64,000 nt of DNA from Methylocystis sp. Sn-Cys. Lineage in GTDB: Bacteria; Pseudomonadota; Alphaproteobacteria; Rhizobiales; Beijerinckiaceae. This document shows positions 1 to 8,046 of the stretch, in pieces. The notes beneath the pieces were generated by a model. That model was not told the DNA's origin. It saw only the letters and a program-made list of their open reading frames with translations, and ran no database searches. Numbering within the stretch: the stretch's first letter is position 1; each line of letters opens with the position of its first letter. Position numbers and translations under genes: made by a program. The stretch covers positions 62,001-126,000 of the forward strand of contig NZ_JAERVJ010000001.1 of the NCBI RefSeq assembly GCF_016745395.1, read 5' to 3'.

Positions 1-283
1 ACTCGGTGGCGAGATCGGCGGCGATGATCTCCTCGACGGTCTGGCCGATGCGCAGCGGGTCGAGCACCTGCATATTCGGGAAGCCTTCGAGGAAAAGGAT
101 GCGCTTTGTGAAATGATCGGCGTGATACATCTCCTCGATCGATTCCTTACGCCATTTCTCGGCCAGCTCCTTGAAACCCCAATTGTCGAAAATGCGATAA
201 TGCAGCCAATATTGGTTGACCGCCGTCAGCTCGGCGCGAAGCCCGCGATTGAGATATTCGATAACCTTCGCGTCGCCGCGCAT
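1..283 (-). CDS. bfr: Bacterioferritin, C-terminus beyond the window edge
   Basis: Heme-containing ferritin that oxidises Fe(II) and stores iron as a mineral core in the cytoplasm. Only the first 94 residues lie in the window. They read [15 protein letters not shown], then [12 protein letters not shown], which is the classic Bfr opening. Ferroxidase ligands E18, E51 and H54 and the heme ligand M52 are all at canonical positions. The start is set by an AAGGG ribosome binding site just upstream of the ATG. The Bfd gene lies immediately upstream in the same direction, 28 bases away, so the two probably form an iron storage and release operon. Confidence 0.95.
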   Translation of the reverse strand, partial: MRGDAKVIEYLNRGLRAELTAVNQYWLHYRIFDNWGFKELAEKWRKESIEEMYHADHFTKRILFLEGFPNMQVLDPLRIGQTVEEIIAADLATE

Positions 284-311
284 GCGCAATCCCTTTCCAT
301 GTTTCTTAAAC

Positions 312-548
312 TCACGCCGCCAAACCGTCGGCGCGGCAGCTATCACAATCGCTCGTTCCGCGACATTCGTCCAGTCTCGCCGTGGCGTGCTGATCGACAA
401 GCGCGACGATGCTGCGCACGCAGCGTCCGCATTTCGCCTCACAGCCCATGCTGCGGAATACCGCCCCCACGGAGGGACGATCGGCGCGCGCGCTGAGAGA
501 TTCGCGCACGTCGCGGTCGGAGAGGACGTTGCAGGAGCAAACGATCAT
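312..548 (-). CDS. bfd: Bacterioferritin-associated ferredoxin
   Basis: A 78-residue [2Fe-2S] protein of the BFD family. It docks on bacterioferritin and passes electrons to its heme to release stored iron. Cluster ligands are visible: the N-terminal CSC (Cys4, Cys6) and the C-terminal CGRC (Cys40, Cys43). Length matches the usual 60-80 residues. It lies 28 bases upstream of bfr in the same direction, which supports the assignment. I saw no clear Irr or RirA operator upstream. The next 250 bases (549-799) hold only a terminator for the following gene. Confidence 0.9.
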   Translation of the reverse strand: MIVCSCNVLSDRDVRESLSARADRPSVGAVFRSMGCEAKCGRCVRSIVALVDQHATARLDECRGTSDCDSCRADGLAA

Positions 549-732
549 GGCTTCGCCCAGTTTGGAAAGATTGCAAACTACGTTTTACATCAGTAGCTTA
601 CAAAGCTTCCCTCGTTTTGCAACCCGTCAGTGTCGGTTTCCCGACATGGCTCTGGCGGTCACGGGCAAAATCGCAATCGACGTGCCGCCGATATGAAATT
701 TGGAACTCTTCCACGCTAAGCAAAGATGGCGC

Positions 733-762
733 AAAAAAAAGCCGCGACGAAACCGTCGCGGC
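733..762 (-). terminator. Rho-independent terminator of the repeat protein gene
   Basis: A perfect 9-bp stem (741-749 with 754-762) closes a four-base loop. It is followed on the minus strand by eight T residues (A-run at 733-740). It sits 38 bases after the stop of the leftward gene at 800-1150. Confidence 0.85.
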
Positions 763-799
763 CTGTCTGTGCGTTTCTTTCGAAAGAAGCCTGTCCGGC

Positions 800-1150
800 T
801 CAGTAGCCCGGCCCCCAGGGACGCGGATGCGGGCCGTAGACCGGGGGGCGCGGGCGCGGCCCATAGCCGTAGACCGGGGGACGCGGACGCGGTCCATAGC
901 CATAGACTGGAGGACGCGGACGCGGTCCATAGCCGTAGACAACCGGGGGGCGCGGGCGCCAGCCATAACCATAACCCGGTCCGCCAGGGCGGCAGCCATA
1001 GGGCCCACACCAAACCTTTTCGACCTTTGGCCCGCCGCCGACGGCGACGCCAGGGTCCAGGGCCGGCATGGCCTGAGCCGACGAAAGGCCGAAGGCCAGC
1101 CCGCCGGCGACGGCCAGTCCAGCGAGCGTTTTGACGGTAACCAATTTCAT
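800..1150 (-). CDS. Small exported protein with Pro/Tyr/Gly repeats
   Basis: Encodes 116 residues. A signal peptide (MKLVTVKTLAGLAVAG to SSAQA) is followed by a short linker with one CGPYGC segment. The C-terminal half consists of about four near-identical copies of PVYGYGPRPRP. The start at 1150 is chosen because AGGAG precedes it by about eight bases; a longer frame lacks this. The gene is monocistronic, with a strong terminator downstream. Similar low-complexity exported proteins are common in Hyphomicrobiales, but no function is assigned. The tandem DNA repeat (about 33 bases per unit) should expand and contract easily. A surface or wall-associated role is a guess. Confidence 0.75.
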   Translation of the reverse strand: MKLVTVKTLAGLAVAGGLAFGLSSAQAMPALDPGVAVGGGPKVEKVWCGPYGCRPGGPGYGYGWRPRPPVVYGYGPRPRPPVYGYGPRPRPPVYGYGPRPRPPVYGPHPRPWGPGY

Positions 1151-1268
1151 GAGGCATTCTCCTGGAGCCAAAAGGGCGCCTCGCCCAGTCTAAGGTGGGG
1201 GAGAGTGGCGCAGCGGTCTTGAACTAAGCATTAAGCGGCCGTTCAGCAAGGATTCAGAAAGGCGCTCC

Positions 1269-2750
1269 ATGCGGCGTTTCATCGGCGCGATCGACCAGGG
1301 CACGACCAGCACGCGCTTCACGGTCATCGACGCGGCAGGCGAAATTCTCGCCTTCGACCAGCGTGAACATGCGCAAATTTATCCGCGCCCGGGCTGGGTG
1401 GAGCATGATGCGGCCGAGATTCGCGCCAACGCCTGTCTCGCAGTCGAAGGGGCGCTGGAAAAGGCCGGGCTTTTGCCAAAGGACCTCGCGGCCGTCGGCG
1501 TCACCAATCAGCGCGAGACCTGTCTGTTGTGGGACCGCGCGACGGGCGCGCCGCTTCATAACGCGCTGGTTTGGATGGATACGCGCACGCAGCCGCTCGT
1601 CGATAAATATCTGGCGCAAGGCGTCGGCGAGCTGGTGCGGATGAAAACCGGTCTGCCGCTCGCGACCTATTTCTCGGCGCTGAAGCTCATCTGGCTGCTG
1701 GAGAATGTCCCCGGCGCGCGCGCAAAGGCCGAGCGCGGCGAGGCCCTTTTCGGGACGATGGATAGTTGGCTCCTGTGGAGCCTGACCGGCCGCCACATCA
1801 CCGACGCCACAAACGCCGCCCGCACGCAGCTCGTGAACCTCTCGGCGCTGCAATGGGACGAGGAGCTGCTCGCGCTCTTCGGCGTCCCGCGCGCCTGCCT
1901 GCCGCAGATATGCTCGTCGAGCGAGGTTTATGGCGATTGCGCGGGGCCGCTAGAAGGCGTTCCGCTCGCGGGCGCGCTCGGAGATCAGCACGCGGCGCTT
2001 CTGGGGCAGGCCTGTATCGAACCCGGCGACGCCAAGAACACCTATGGCACCGGCTGCTTCCTGCTGATGAACACGGGCGGGACGCCGCATGTTTCGACTG
2101 CCGGCCTGCTGACAACGCTCGCCTATCAACTCGGCAACGCCAAGCCCGTCTATGCGCTCGAAGGCTCCATCGCCATCGCAGGGGCGCTGGTGCAATGGCT
2201 GCGCGACAATCTCGGCCTCATCGAGAAAAGCCCCGAGATCGAGGCGCTGGCGAAAACCGTTCCCGATAATGGCGACGTCTATTTCGTGCCGGCCTTCTCC
2301 GGCCTCTACGCTCCGCGCTGGCGCGGCGACGCGCGCGGGATCATCGCCGGCCTCACCCGTTTTTCCAACAAGGGCCATATCGCCCGCGCCGCGCTGGAGG
2401 CCGCCGCCTATCAGACGCGCGAGGTTCTCGCGGCAATGACGGCGGACTCCGGCGTCGCTATCGGCGCGCTGAAAGTCGATGGCGGGATGGCCGCGAATGA
2501 TCTGCTGATGCAGTTTCAGGCCGATATTCTCGACGCGCCGGTGGTGCGGCCACGCCATTTGGAGACGACCTCGCTCGGCGCGGCCTATGCGGCCGGCCTC
2601 GCCGTCGGCGTCTTCAAGAGCCTGGAGGATATCGCCGCCCATTGGCGCGCCTCGCAGCGCTTCGAGCCGGCGATGTCGGGTGAAGAGCGGGCGCGGCTCG
2701 TCGCCTCATGGGAGAAGGCGGTCGAGCGCTCGCTGGGGTGGGCTGGATAA
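1269..2750 (+). CDS. glpK: Glycerol kinase
   Basis: FGGY-family kinase that phosphorylates glycerol to sn-glycerol 3-phosphate with ATP. It has 493 residues, the normal family length. The N-terminal phosphate loop DQGTTSTRF, the glycerol-contact segment TNQRET, the catalytic-site [10 protein letters not shown] and the C-terminal VDGGMAAND are all present. Start is the ATG at 1269; a GAAAGG stretch lies about nine bases upstream. No glycerol facilitator or glycerol-3-phosphate dehydrogenase is adjacent, so it appears to stand alone. Palindromic repeats follow directly downstream. Confidence 0.95.
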   Translation: MRRFIGAIDQGTTSTRFTVIDAAGEILAFDQREHAQIYPRPGWVEHDAAEIRANACLAVEGALEKAGLLPKDLAAVGVTNQRETCLLWDRATGAPLHNALVWMDTRTQPLVDKYLAQGVGELVRMKTGLPLATYFSALKLIWLLENVPGARAKAERGEALFGTMDSWLLWSLTGRHITDATNAARTQLVNLSALQWDEELLALFGVPRACLPQICSSSEVYGDCAGPLEGVPLAGALGDQHAALLGQACIEPGDAKNTYGTGCFLLMNTGGTPHVSTAGLLTTLAYQLGNAKPVYALEGSIAIAGALVQWLRDNLGLIEKSPEIEALAKTVPDNGDVYFVPAFSGLYAPRWRGDARGIIAGLTRFSNKGHIARAALEAAAYQTREVLAAMTADSGVAIGALKVDGGMAANDLLMQFQADILDAPVVRPRHLETTSLGAAYAAGLAVGVFKSLEDIAAHWRASQRFEPAMSGEERARLVASWEKAVERSLGWAG

Positions 2751-2775
2751 CGGAGCGGGACGCCGTCCGCGCCCG

Positions 2776-2856
2776 TCATTGCGAGCGAAGCGAAGCAATC
2801 CAGGGCAGCGATGCGGCCCTGGGTTGCTTCGTCGGCTCCGCCTCCTCGCAATGAAC
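2776..2856. repeat. Palindromic intergenic repeat, family A, copy 1
   Basis: An imperfect inverted repeat of about 80 bases. The arms read GTCATTGCGAGCGAAGCGAA and its partner ending in CTCGCAATGA, with a central CCAGGG/CCCTGG pairing. Further copies lie at 5308-5388, 59910-59988 and 60901-60982, always between genes. Confidence 0.9.
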
Positions 2857-2876
2857 GGCGATTCCCTGTGTGTCCA

Positions 2877-2926
2877 AACGGCGCGAGCGTCGGGAATGGC
2901 GCCGAACCAATCGAGCGGATCTTATA
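2877..2926. repeat. Family B repeat, partial copy
   Basis: Contains the signature GCGAGCGTCGGGAATGGCGC, followed by CGAACCAATCGAGCGGATCT, shared with 5233-5290 (inverted), 49240-49345 and 62990-63135. It runs up to the stop codon of the leftward gene at 2927. Confidence 0.8.
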
Positions 2927-3187
2927 TCAGTCGAAATCTACGGTCAGCCCGTGCTTGGCGAGTTCCTTCTCCACCGCGTCGAGAATCCTCTGCAAATCGT
3001 CAATGGGAATTTCCTTGTCCTGATCGGGGGCGTCCCAAGTGTCGATCTCATCGAGACGCACGACGAAATCCGTCTCCTCGCCGGACTCGGCGTCGGGCGC
3101 CTCCGCGTGAATCGTCAGCGTGCGCCCGTCCTGATGGACGCGGATCGCGCCCTCCGTCATCTCGACCTTGATCTTCGCCCGCGCCAT
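2927..3187 (-). CDS. Small acidic protein, possibly Imm74-like
   Basis: An 86-residue soluble acidic protein beginning MARAKIKVEMTEGAI. It has a predicted beta-rich N-terminal half (RVHQDGRTLTIHAE), a central DFVVRLDEIDTWDAP segment and a C-terminal helix (DLQRILDAVEKELAKHG). The W-D-x-P motif after an acidic beta strand recalls the small Imm74-type immunity-like family, but I cannot confirm this and no toxin gene is nearby. The start at 3187 is preferred over the longer frame because homologous small proteins begin there and the extension looks non-coding. It lies 61 bases downstream of mutY in the same direction. Confidence 0.6.
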   Translation of the reverse strand: MARAKIKVEMTEGAIRVHQDGRTLTIHAEAPDAESGEETDFVVRLDEIDTWDAPDQDKEIPIDDLQRILDAVEKELAKHGLTVDFD

Positions 3188-3248
3188 CAGCCGCGCCCCT
3201 AAAAAAACGGCGCATTCTTGTCGCAACAGTCTGTTTGCGGAATGCGCT

Positions 3249-4334
3249 CTAATCGTCGAAAAGCCCAGCCGCTGCGGCGGCCTTGCGCATGAGCGTGGGC
3301 AAGCCTTCCTTACCTAGATTGCGCTGCGCCGCCCAGCGGCAATCGGCGCCGAACCTAGGCGCCGCCTCGGTTCGCGCCACGAAAACAGTAGCCCTGAGCG
3401 CGAAATGTGTGAAGACATGGGCGACCGGCTCGGCGAGCGCGCGCCATTCCGCAGGGCATGGCGCGAAGTCGAGCCATTCGTCCGGGCCGACGTCCCGGCT
3501 GAAGGGCGTTGCGGGAAAGGCGCTCATGCCGCCGAAAAGCCCTTTGGGCGGGCGGCGCGCCAGCAGCGTCTCCTCTCCCCGGCTGAGAATGAAAATGGCC
3601 CCGCGCCGCTTCGGCTTTTCCGCCTTCTTCTCCTTGACGGGGTAATCCTCCTGCGCGCCCGCGCGACAAGCGGCGCAATTTTGCGCCCAGGGGCAAAGCC
3701 CGCACAGCGGCCCGCGCGGCGTGCAGACCGTGGCGCCGAGATCCATCAGCGCCTGGGCGAAATCCCCCGCGCGGGCGGCAGGGAGAAGCGCCTGCGTCTT
3801 CTCCCGGATGAGCGGCTTCGCCTGGCGCACGGGGGTCTCGATCGCGTAAAGCCGCGTCATCACCCGCTCGACATTGCCGTCGATTGCGGCGCAGGGGGCG
3901 TCGAAGGCGATGGCTGCAATGGCCGCCGCCGTATAGGGCCCGACCCCGGGCAGGTCTAACAGCGCCGCCTCGCGCGCCGGAAACCGGCCGCCATGGTCGC
4001 GCGCCACTTTTCCCGCGCAGGCGTGAAGATTACGGGCGCGGGCGTAATAGCCGAGCCCCGCCCAGGCCGCGAGCACATCCTCCAGCGGCGCCTCGGCGAG
4101 CGCTTCGACCGTCGGCCAACGCACAAGAAATTTCTCGAAATAGCCCTCCACCGTCGCGACGGTCGTCTGCTGCAGCATAATTTCCGACAGCCAGACGGCG
4201 TAAGGGTCCGCCCGCCGTCCCGGCGGCGCGCGCCACGGCAGATCGCGGCGATGGGCGTCGTACCAGGCCAGCAGCGTTTCGGCCGGCGCCGCGCCCTCGG
4301 GCCGCTTTCGCCGTTTGGCTTGAGGCTTTATCAT
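3249..4334 (-). CDS. mutY: A/G-specific adenine glycosylase
   Basis: Base-excision repair enzyme that removes adenine mispaired with 8-oxoguanine. It has 361 residues. The helix-hairpin-helix LPGVGPYTAAAIAAIAF and the catalytic Asp in AIDGNVERV are present. The [4Fe-4S] ligands fit C-x6-C-x2-C-x5-C (CTPRGPLCGLCPWAQNC). A C-terminal Nudix-like 8-oxoG recognition domain (about residues 235-355) follows. The ATG at 4334 (MIKPQAKRRKR) is chosen; the open frame continues upstream only as antisense of the next gene. It is divergent from the DciA-like gene, with 52 bases between the start codons. Confidence 0.95.
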   Translation of the reverse strand: MIKPQAKRRKRPEGAAPAETLLAWYDAHRRDLPWRAPPGRRADPYAVWLSEIMLQQTTVATVEGYFEKFLVRWPTVEALAEAPLEDVLAAWAGLGYYARARNLHACAGKVARDHGGRFPAREAALLDLPGVGPYTAAAIAAIAFDAPCAAIDGNVERVMTRLYAIETPVRQAKPLIREKTQALLPAARAGDFAQALMDLGATVCTPRGPLCGLCPWAQNCAACRAGAQEDYPVKEKKAEKPKRRGAIFILSRGEETLLARRPPKGLFGGMSAFPATPFSRDVGPDEWLDFAPCPAEWRALAEPVAHVFTHFALRATVFVARTEAAPRFGADCRWAAQRNLGKEGLPTLMRKAAAAAGLFDD

Positions 4335-4386
4335 CGAGACAGAGCCATTGGCGCCGCCGCTGCGGCAAAGCAAGGGAGAAGGCCGC

Positions 4387-4905
4387 ATGAGCGCCGCGCC
4401 GCGCAAGAAAGGCGTCTTCGCCCGCCCGCTCGCCGAATATGTGCTCAAGCAGGTCGACCCGCTCGTGGCCAAAAAGGGCTTCGGCGAGGCGTCGCTCCTG
4501 ATGCAATGGCGCGAGATCGTCGGCGCGCGCATCGCCGACATCTGCGCGCCCGAGCGCCTGCAATGGCCGGCCCGGGGCCGCAAGCCCTCCCCCGACAAGG
4601 CGCAGGAGCCGGCGTCGCTCATTCTGCGCGTCGAACCGGGTTTCAGCCTCGAGATCCAGCATATGGCTCCGGCCATCATCGACCGGATCAACGCCCATCT
4701 CGGCTGGCGCTGCGTCTCCAGGGTGACGCTCCGGCAGCAGGCGCTGGCGCAACGGGCGGCGCAAACCCGCCCCAAAATGGCGCCCGCGGACCCCGCCGTA
4801 CGGGCGCGGGCGGCCGAGGCGACGGAGGGCGTCGCCGAAGAATCGCTGCGCGCCGCGCTGGTGAGGCTGGGAGAAAGGGCGCTCACGCCGCGCCGCAGCC
4901 GCTAA
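4387..4905 (+). CDS. dciA: DciA-like DUF721 protein
   Basis: A 172-residue protein with the DUF721/DciA fold. DciA proteins load the replicative helicase in bacteria that lack DnaC/DnaI. The N-terminal half carries the family pattern (PLAEYVLKQVDPLVAKKGF, LMQWREIVG, then a beta segment LILRVEPGFSLEIQHMAP and INAHLGW). The C-terminal third is Ala/Arg-rich and probably disordered. The ATG at 4387 is preceded by AAGGGAGAAGG. The divergent pairing with mutY is common in alphaproteobacteria. The helicase-loader role comes from the family, not from this sequence. Confidence 0.8.
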   Translation: MSAAPRKKGVFARPLAEYVLKQVDPLVAKKGFGEASLLMQWREIVGARIADICAPERLQWPARGRKPSPDKAQEPASLILRVEPGFSLEIQHMAPAIIDRINAHLGWRCVSRVTLRQQALAQRAAQTRPKMAPADPAVRARAAEATEGVAEESLRAALVRLGERALTPRRSR

Positions 4906-4992
4906 CCGCCTGGCCTCACGGCCAATTACGCGACGTGATTGCAGGAGCGCTTGCAATCCCCGCCGCGAGCGAATAGGTTCGCGCCGCTTCGG

Positions 4993-5069
4993 GCCGCCAT
5001 AGCTCAGTTGGTTAGAGCACCAGATTGTGGATCTGGGGGTCCCCCGTTCGAGCCGGGGTGGCGGTACCA
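4993..5069 (+). tRNA. tRNA-His (GTG), alphaproteobacterial type with A73
   Basis: A 77-nt tRNA with an encoded CCA tail. The acceptor stem GCCGCCA pairs with TGGCGGT, leaving a G1-U72 wobble. The D-arm starts GCTCAGTTGG, the anticodon stem CCAGA/TCTGG encloses anticodon GTG at 5027-5029, and the T-arm is CCCCG-TTCGAGC-CGGGG. The discriminator base 73 is A rather than the near-universal C. A genomic G precedes position 1 but cannot pair with A73. This is the form known from Caulobacter-type alphaproteobacteria that have lost the G-1:C73 identity pair. The matching hisS is at 60993-62492. Confidence 0.95.
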
Positions 5070-5232
5070 TGCTTCCAAACGCTTTTCGGCGTGCGCCCTG
5101 TATGGCCCCGGCGACGCGCGCGTCATCACGCCAGGCGTCATCGTTCCGATCGCGCGCATGCAGCGCGGCAATCTGCGGCAGGGCGGCTCTTTCATCCTCT
5201 GAAGGCCGCGCCATCCAGACAGACGCCCTCCC

Positions 5233-5290
5233 AAGTCATACGAGAGCCGCTCGATTGGTTCGGCGCCATCCCCGACGCTCGCGCCGGACA
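5233..5290. repeat. Family B repeat, inverted partial copy
   Basis: Reverse-oriented copy of the family B signature (CGATTGGTTCGGCGCCATCC). The gene-free stretch 5070-5507 also holds family A copy 2 and a second B fragment. I see no other gene or RNA in it. Confidence 0.75.
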
Positions 5291-5307
5291 CACAGGGACT
5301 CACCGCC

Positions 5308-5388
5308 GTCATTGCGAGGAGGCGGAGCCGACGAAGCAATCCAGCGCCGCATCGCGGCCCTGGATTGTTTCGCTTCGCTCGCAATGAC
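5308..5388. repeat. Palindromic intergenic repeat, family A, copy 2
   Basis: Same inverted-repeat architecture as 2776-2856. The arms start GTCATTGCGAGGAGGCGGAG and end GCTTCGCTCGCAATGAC, with GCAATCCAG and CTGGATTG in the centre. Confidence 0.9.
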
Positions 5389-5417
5389 GGGCTCTAGGCA
5401 AAACCAGCGCTCTTGAG

Positions 5418-5478
5418 GGGGCTTTCAGTCCGCCGGGAATGACACGCGCCGATGCGAGCTGTTTAAACGGAAATGGTA
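5418..5478. repeat. Family B repeat, end fragment
   Basis: Carries GCTTTCAGTCCGCCGGGAAT, then GAGCTGTTTAAACGGAAATG. This matches the outer end of the family B copy at 19244-19408 (GCTGTTCAAATGGAAATGG). Confidence 0.7.
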
Positions 5479-5507
5479 TCCGTCCCGCGACCGCGGTTAC
5501 TCGAAGC

Positions 5508-8006
5508 CTATTTCGCGCTCATATCGAAATGCCGATTGACGCCGGCGTGGACGACATTGCCGTCGAACTTGGTCTGGCTGAGCACGCCATAACCATAGAA
5601 CCCGCTTGGGTGGAATACCGGGGCCATGGCTGTCGCCATTCCGAGGTCGTAATGGAGATATTCCGCCTTCGCGCTCCAATTCGGCGAGAGCGCCCATTCG
5701 AGCCCGCCCCCGGCCGTCCACCCAATGCGCGTCTCCTGATTCAGCGGATTGCCCTGGGTAATTGTAAAGCCGCCCACCCGATAGGTAAAAAGCGCCGCAT
5801 TGGAGGTCACGCCGCCATAAGCGAGGCCGCCTGTTCCATAAAGCATCACGGAAGGCGTCGCGAGATAGCCGAGACGGCCGCGGGCGGTGCCGAGAAAATT
5901 CAAGGTCGCCGAGCGCACGCCGTAATTGACGAAAGTGTTGCCGATCGACCAGGCTTTTGTCGCCTGGTCCTTCCTGTCGGTATTTCCGCTGACGCCATGT
6001 AAATCCGTTTCGAGGCCGGCGACGACATTGGTTTTGAATTTCCGGTTCCACCCAATTTGCCCGCCGCCGAGAAATCCCGAGAGTTCGAAATTGGTCGGGA
6101 GCATATTCGACGTCGCCGCGACAGGCAGGCTCGGCTGCGCTCTGCTGATCGGGCCAACAGAAACCATTGATCTCGGACTCGACCAGGCCCCGCCGCCATT
6201 GAGCCCGACATAGAAATCACGCCACGTCGGCGTAGCCGGGCTCGGTGGCTCAGCGCGGAAAATCGCGGCGACATCCTGGGCGGGATTGCTCGTGATCGGC
6301 TGACCGTCGCCGAAAGCGTTCGCCGTCGCTTCGAGATAGAAAAAGTCGGTCGGCTGCGCGGTCAGACCGTTTGTCGTGGTGGTTTGCCCGCGAAAGGATT
6401 GCGGAAAATAGGTCTGCGCAACAACGGGCGGCCCGAAGCTCGACGGAAAAGAGCCCGGCCAGAAGCGGGCGTAGCTCGCGGTCAGATTGATGTATTGCGA
6501 CAGCTTGTAGCGCACGCGAACGTCCACTTCGGAACCCAGGTAGCCGCCTCTATTGCCGAGCGGCGCATAGAGATTGGCGCGGTCCCATGCGGCGGCCGTG
6601 CTCGCGAGCCAGAAACCGCCGAAAGCCGTGTCGATTTGAAGATTCTTTGTCGGCGTGAACTCCAGGCGGATTTTCGGCGCTTTGACGTTGTTCCAGGCGA
6701 AATAGTCGTTCCGCGAGAAGGGCTGATTGAAGCCGTAGAGAATGTCGAGCGTCTGATTGGCGTTGTCGTAGGGACTCTTGTCGCCGGAGCCATAGGCGTA
6801 ATTGACGCTTATTCGTGGCTTCCAGGGATGATCGACATAGGTGTAGCCCGCCTCGAAGGCATAGGCGATAGCGTCGAGGCGCACGCTCTTCAGCAAGGAA
6901 GTGCCGCCGAACGTCTGATACTCGCCGATCTGCCCGAACTGTTTGGTGACGTCGACATCATAATCGAAATTGCCAAGAACGCCGTAGAGGCGCAGTCCCG
7001 GCGAATATGTCTCTCGGCTCACTCTACTCGCCGCCGACGCGCTCGACGGGTCGCCATATTGTTTACGTCCGATGAAATAAGGTTGGATCGTCGCGAACTC
7101 TGACCATCGGCGCACGCTCAGCACGCTGCCGTAAACCCAGTTCTGCCAATCGGGGCGGTCGAATTCATAGGGTAAGCGGACCACCGGCCGCATCGCGAAA
7201 TTATCGAGGTCCCAATCATTGTCGCGTTTGCCGATCTTGATGCGAAGCCCATCGAATGTGTTGGTCGTGTTACGGAATTCGTTTTCGGCGATCAAACGTC
7301 GATCGACGACCTCGAGATGGAAGCGGCCGGCGCGCACGATCAGCGGCCGGTCATTTCCACGGTCGTCCTTGCCGAGAGCGTCCTTGAAATAGAGTTCGCC
7401 ATAGCCCGAGATAAGGTCCGCTTCGTTGATCTCCTGACCCTGCAGCTCATAGATACTGTTGAATGCGCGCGAGTCCTGGAATTCCACGACGAAGCGGAAG
7501 GGATCGAGGATTTCCTTGACGCCGATATAGGCGCGCGTGCGCAGCAGCCAAAGAGAGTTCGGAAAATATCGTCGCTTCGATGATGCTGGATTCGTCGTTG
7601 TGTCGGTCCAGGGCCGATAATCGTTTTTGCGATACTCAAATCTCGTGCGCGAATCGAGACCGACGTCCAGCCAATCGATGCCTTCGAATTGCTTATACGT
7701 CTTGCCGAGATTTCGCACATAGGGCGGGATGTCGGGCTGCGGCTCCAACCGATAACCGCGCGTGGGCATGTAGTAGCTTTTTTTCTCCTCGACCGGCGCC
7801 GCGCCGGCCTTTGAGGCAGGCGGGGCCGTTTTTAGCACGGCTTGGGGAGCGCGTTTCGTGGCGCCCTTCGCAGGGTCGTTACTTTGAGATTTTGATGGCG
7901 CGGCTTCATCTCCCGCAGGCGCAGCCGACGCTCCCCAGGAGGCAGACGCCAATACAACACCCAATGCAACCGACTTCATCCACAGGCAGGAATTACGCGA
8001 CGCCAT
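5508..8006 (-). CDS. Outer-membrane fusion: alginate-export-type porin plus Omp25-like barrel
   Basis: An 832-residue exported protein with two beta-barrel modules. A signal peptide ends near residue 29 (ASWGASAAP) and a low-complexity linker runs to about residue 75. Residues 105-565 resemble the alginate-export (AlgE-like) porin family: LDSRTRFEYR, RTRAYIGVKE, VEFQDSRAFN, VRAGRFHLEVVDRRLIAE. Residues 595-832 are a complete Omp25/RopB-type eight-strand barrel: WRDFYVGLNGGGAW, GGQIGWNRK, TARGRLGYL, GWTAGGGLEWAL, KAEYLHYDLG, HAGVNRHFD. The ATG at 8006 has AAGG about 12 bases upstream. Two barrel domains in one chain are unusual. The next upstream gene (8047-8949) encodes an Omp25-like barrel alone, so the fusion may have arisen by joining tandem genes. 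Confidence 0.8.
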   Translation of the reverse strand: MASRNSCLWMKSVALGVVLASASWGASAAPAGDEAAPSKSQSNDPAKGATKRAPQAVLKTAPPASKAGAAPVEEKKSYYMPTRGYRLEPQPDIPPYVRNLGKTYKQFEGIDWLDVGLDSRTRFEYRKNDYRPWTDTTTNPASSKRRYFPNSLWLLRTRAYIGVKEILDPFRFVVEFQDSRAFNSIYELQGQEINEADLISGYGELYFKDALGKDDRGNDRPLIVRAGRFHLEVVDRRLIAENEFRNTTNTFDGLRIKIGKRDNDWDLDNFAMRPVVRLPYEFDRPDWQNWVYGSVLSVRRWSEFATIQPYFIGRKQYGDPSSASAASRVSRETYSPGLRLYGVLGNFDYDVDVTKQFGQIGEYQTFGGTSLLKSVRLDAIAYAFEAGYTYVDHPWKPRISVNYAYGSGDKSPYDNANQTLDILYGFNQPFSRNDYFAWNNVKAPKIRLEFTPTKNLQIDTAFGGFWLASTAAAWDRANLYAPLGNRGGYLGSEVDVRVRYKLSQYINLTASYARFWPGSFPSSFGPPVVAQTYFPQSFRGQTTTTNGLTAQPTDFFYLEATANAFGDGQPITSNPAQDVAAIFRAEPPSPATPTWRDFYVGLNGGGAWSSPRSMVSVGPISRAQPSLPVAATSNMLPTNFELSGFLGGGQIGWNRKFKTNVVAGLETDLHGVSGNTDRKDQATKAWSIGNTFVNYGVRSATLNFLGTARGRLGYLATPSVMLYGTGGLAYGGVTSNAALFTYRVGGFTITQGNPLNQETRIGWTAGGGLEWALSPNWSAKAEYLHYDLGMATAMAPVFHPSGFYGYGVLSQTKFDGNVVHAGVNRHFDMSAK

Positions 8007-8046
8007 GACGACAGGCCTTTTTCAGATTCGAGGTAATGAGCTGCAA

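Noticed and set aside
800-1008. A CRISPR-like array suggested by tandem repeats
   Set aside because: The repeat is in-frame coding sequence for PVYGYGPRPRP units with no spacers. No CRISPR array or cas gene was found in the window.
4335-4886. N-terminal extension of MutY to 545 residues
   Set aside because: The extension is the complement of the DciA-like gene and MutY proteins start near MIKPQ; family length is about 350-370.
5004-5416. Small open frames in the repeat region after tRNA-His
   Set aside because: They are translations of family A and B palindromic repeats (also seen at other copies) and lack ribosome binding sites.
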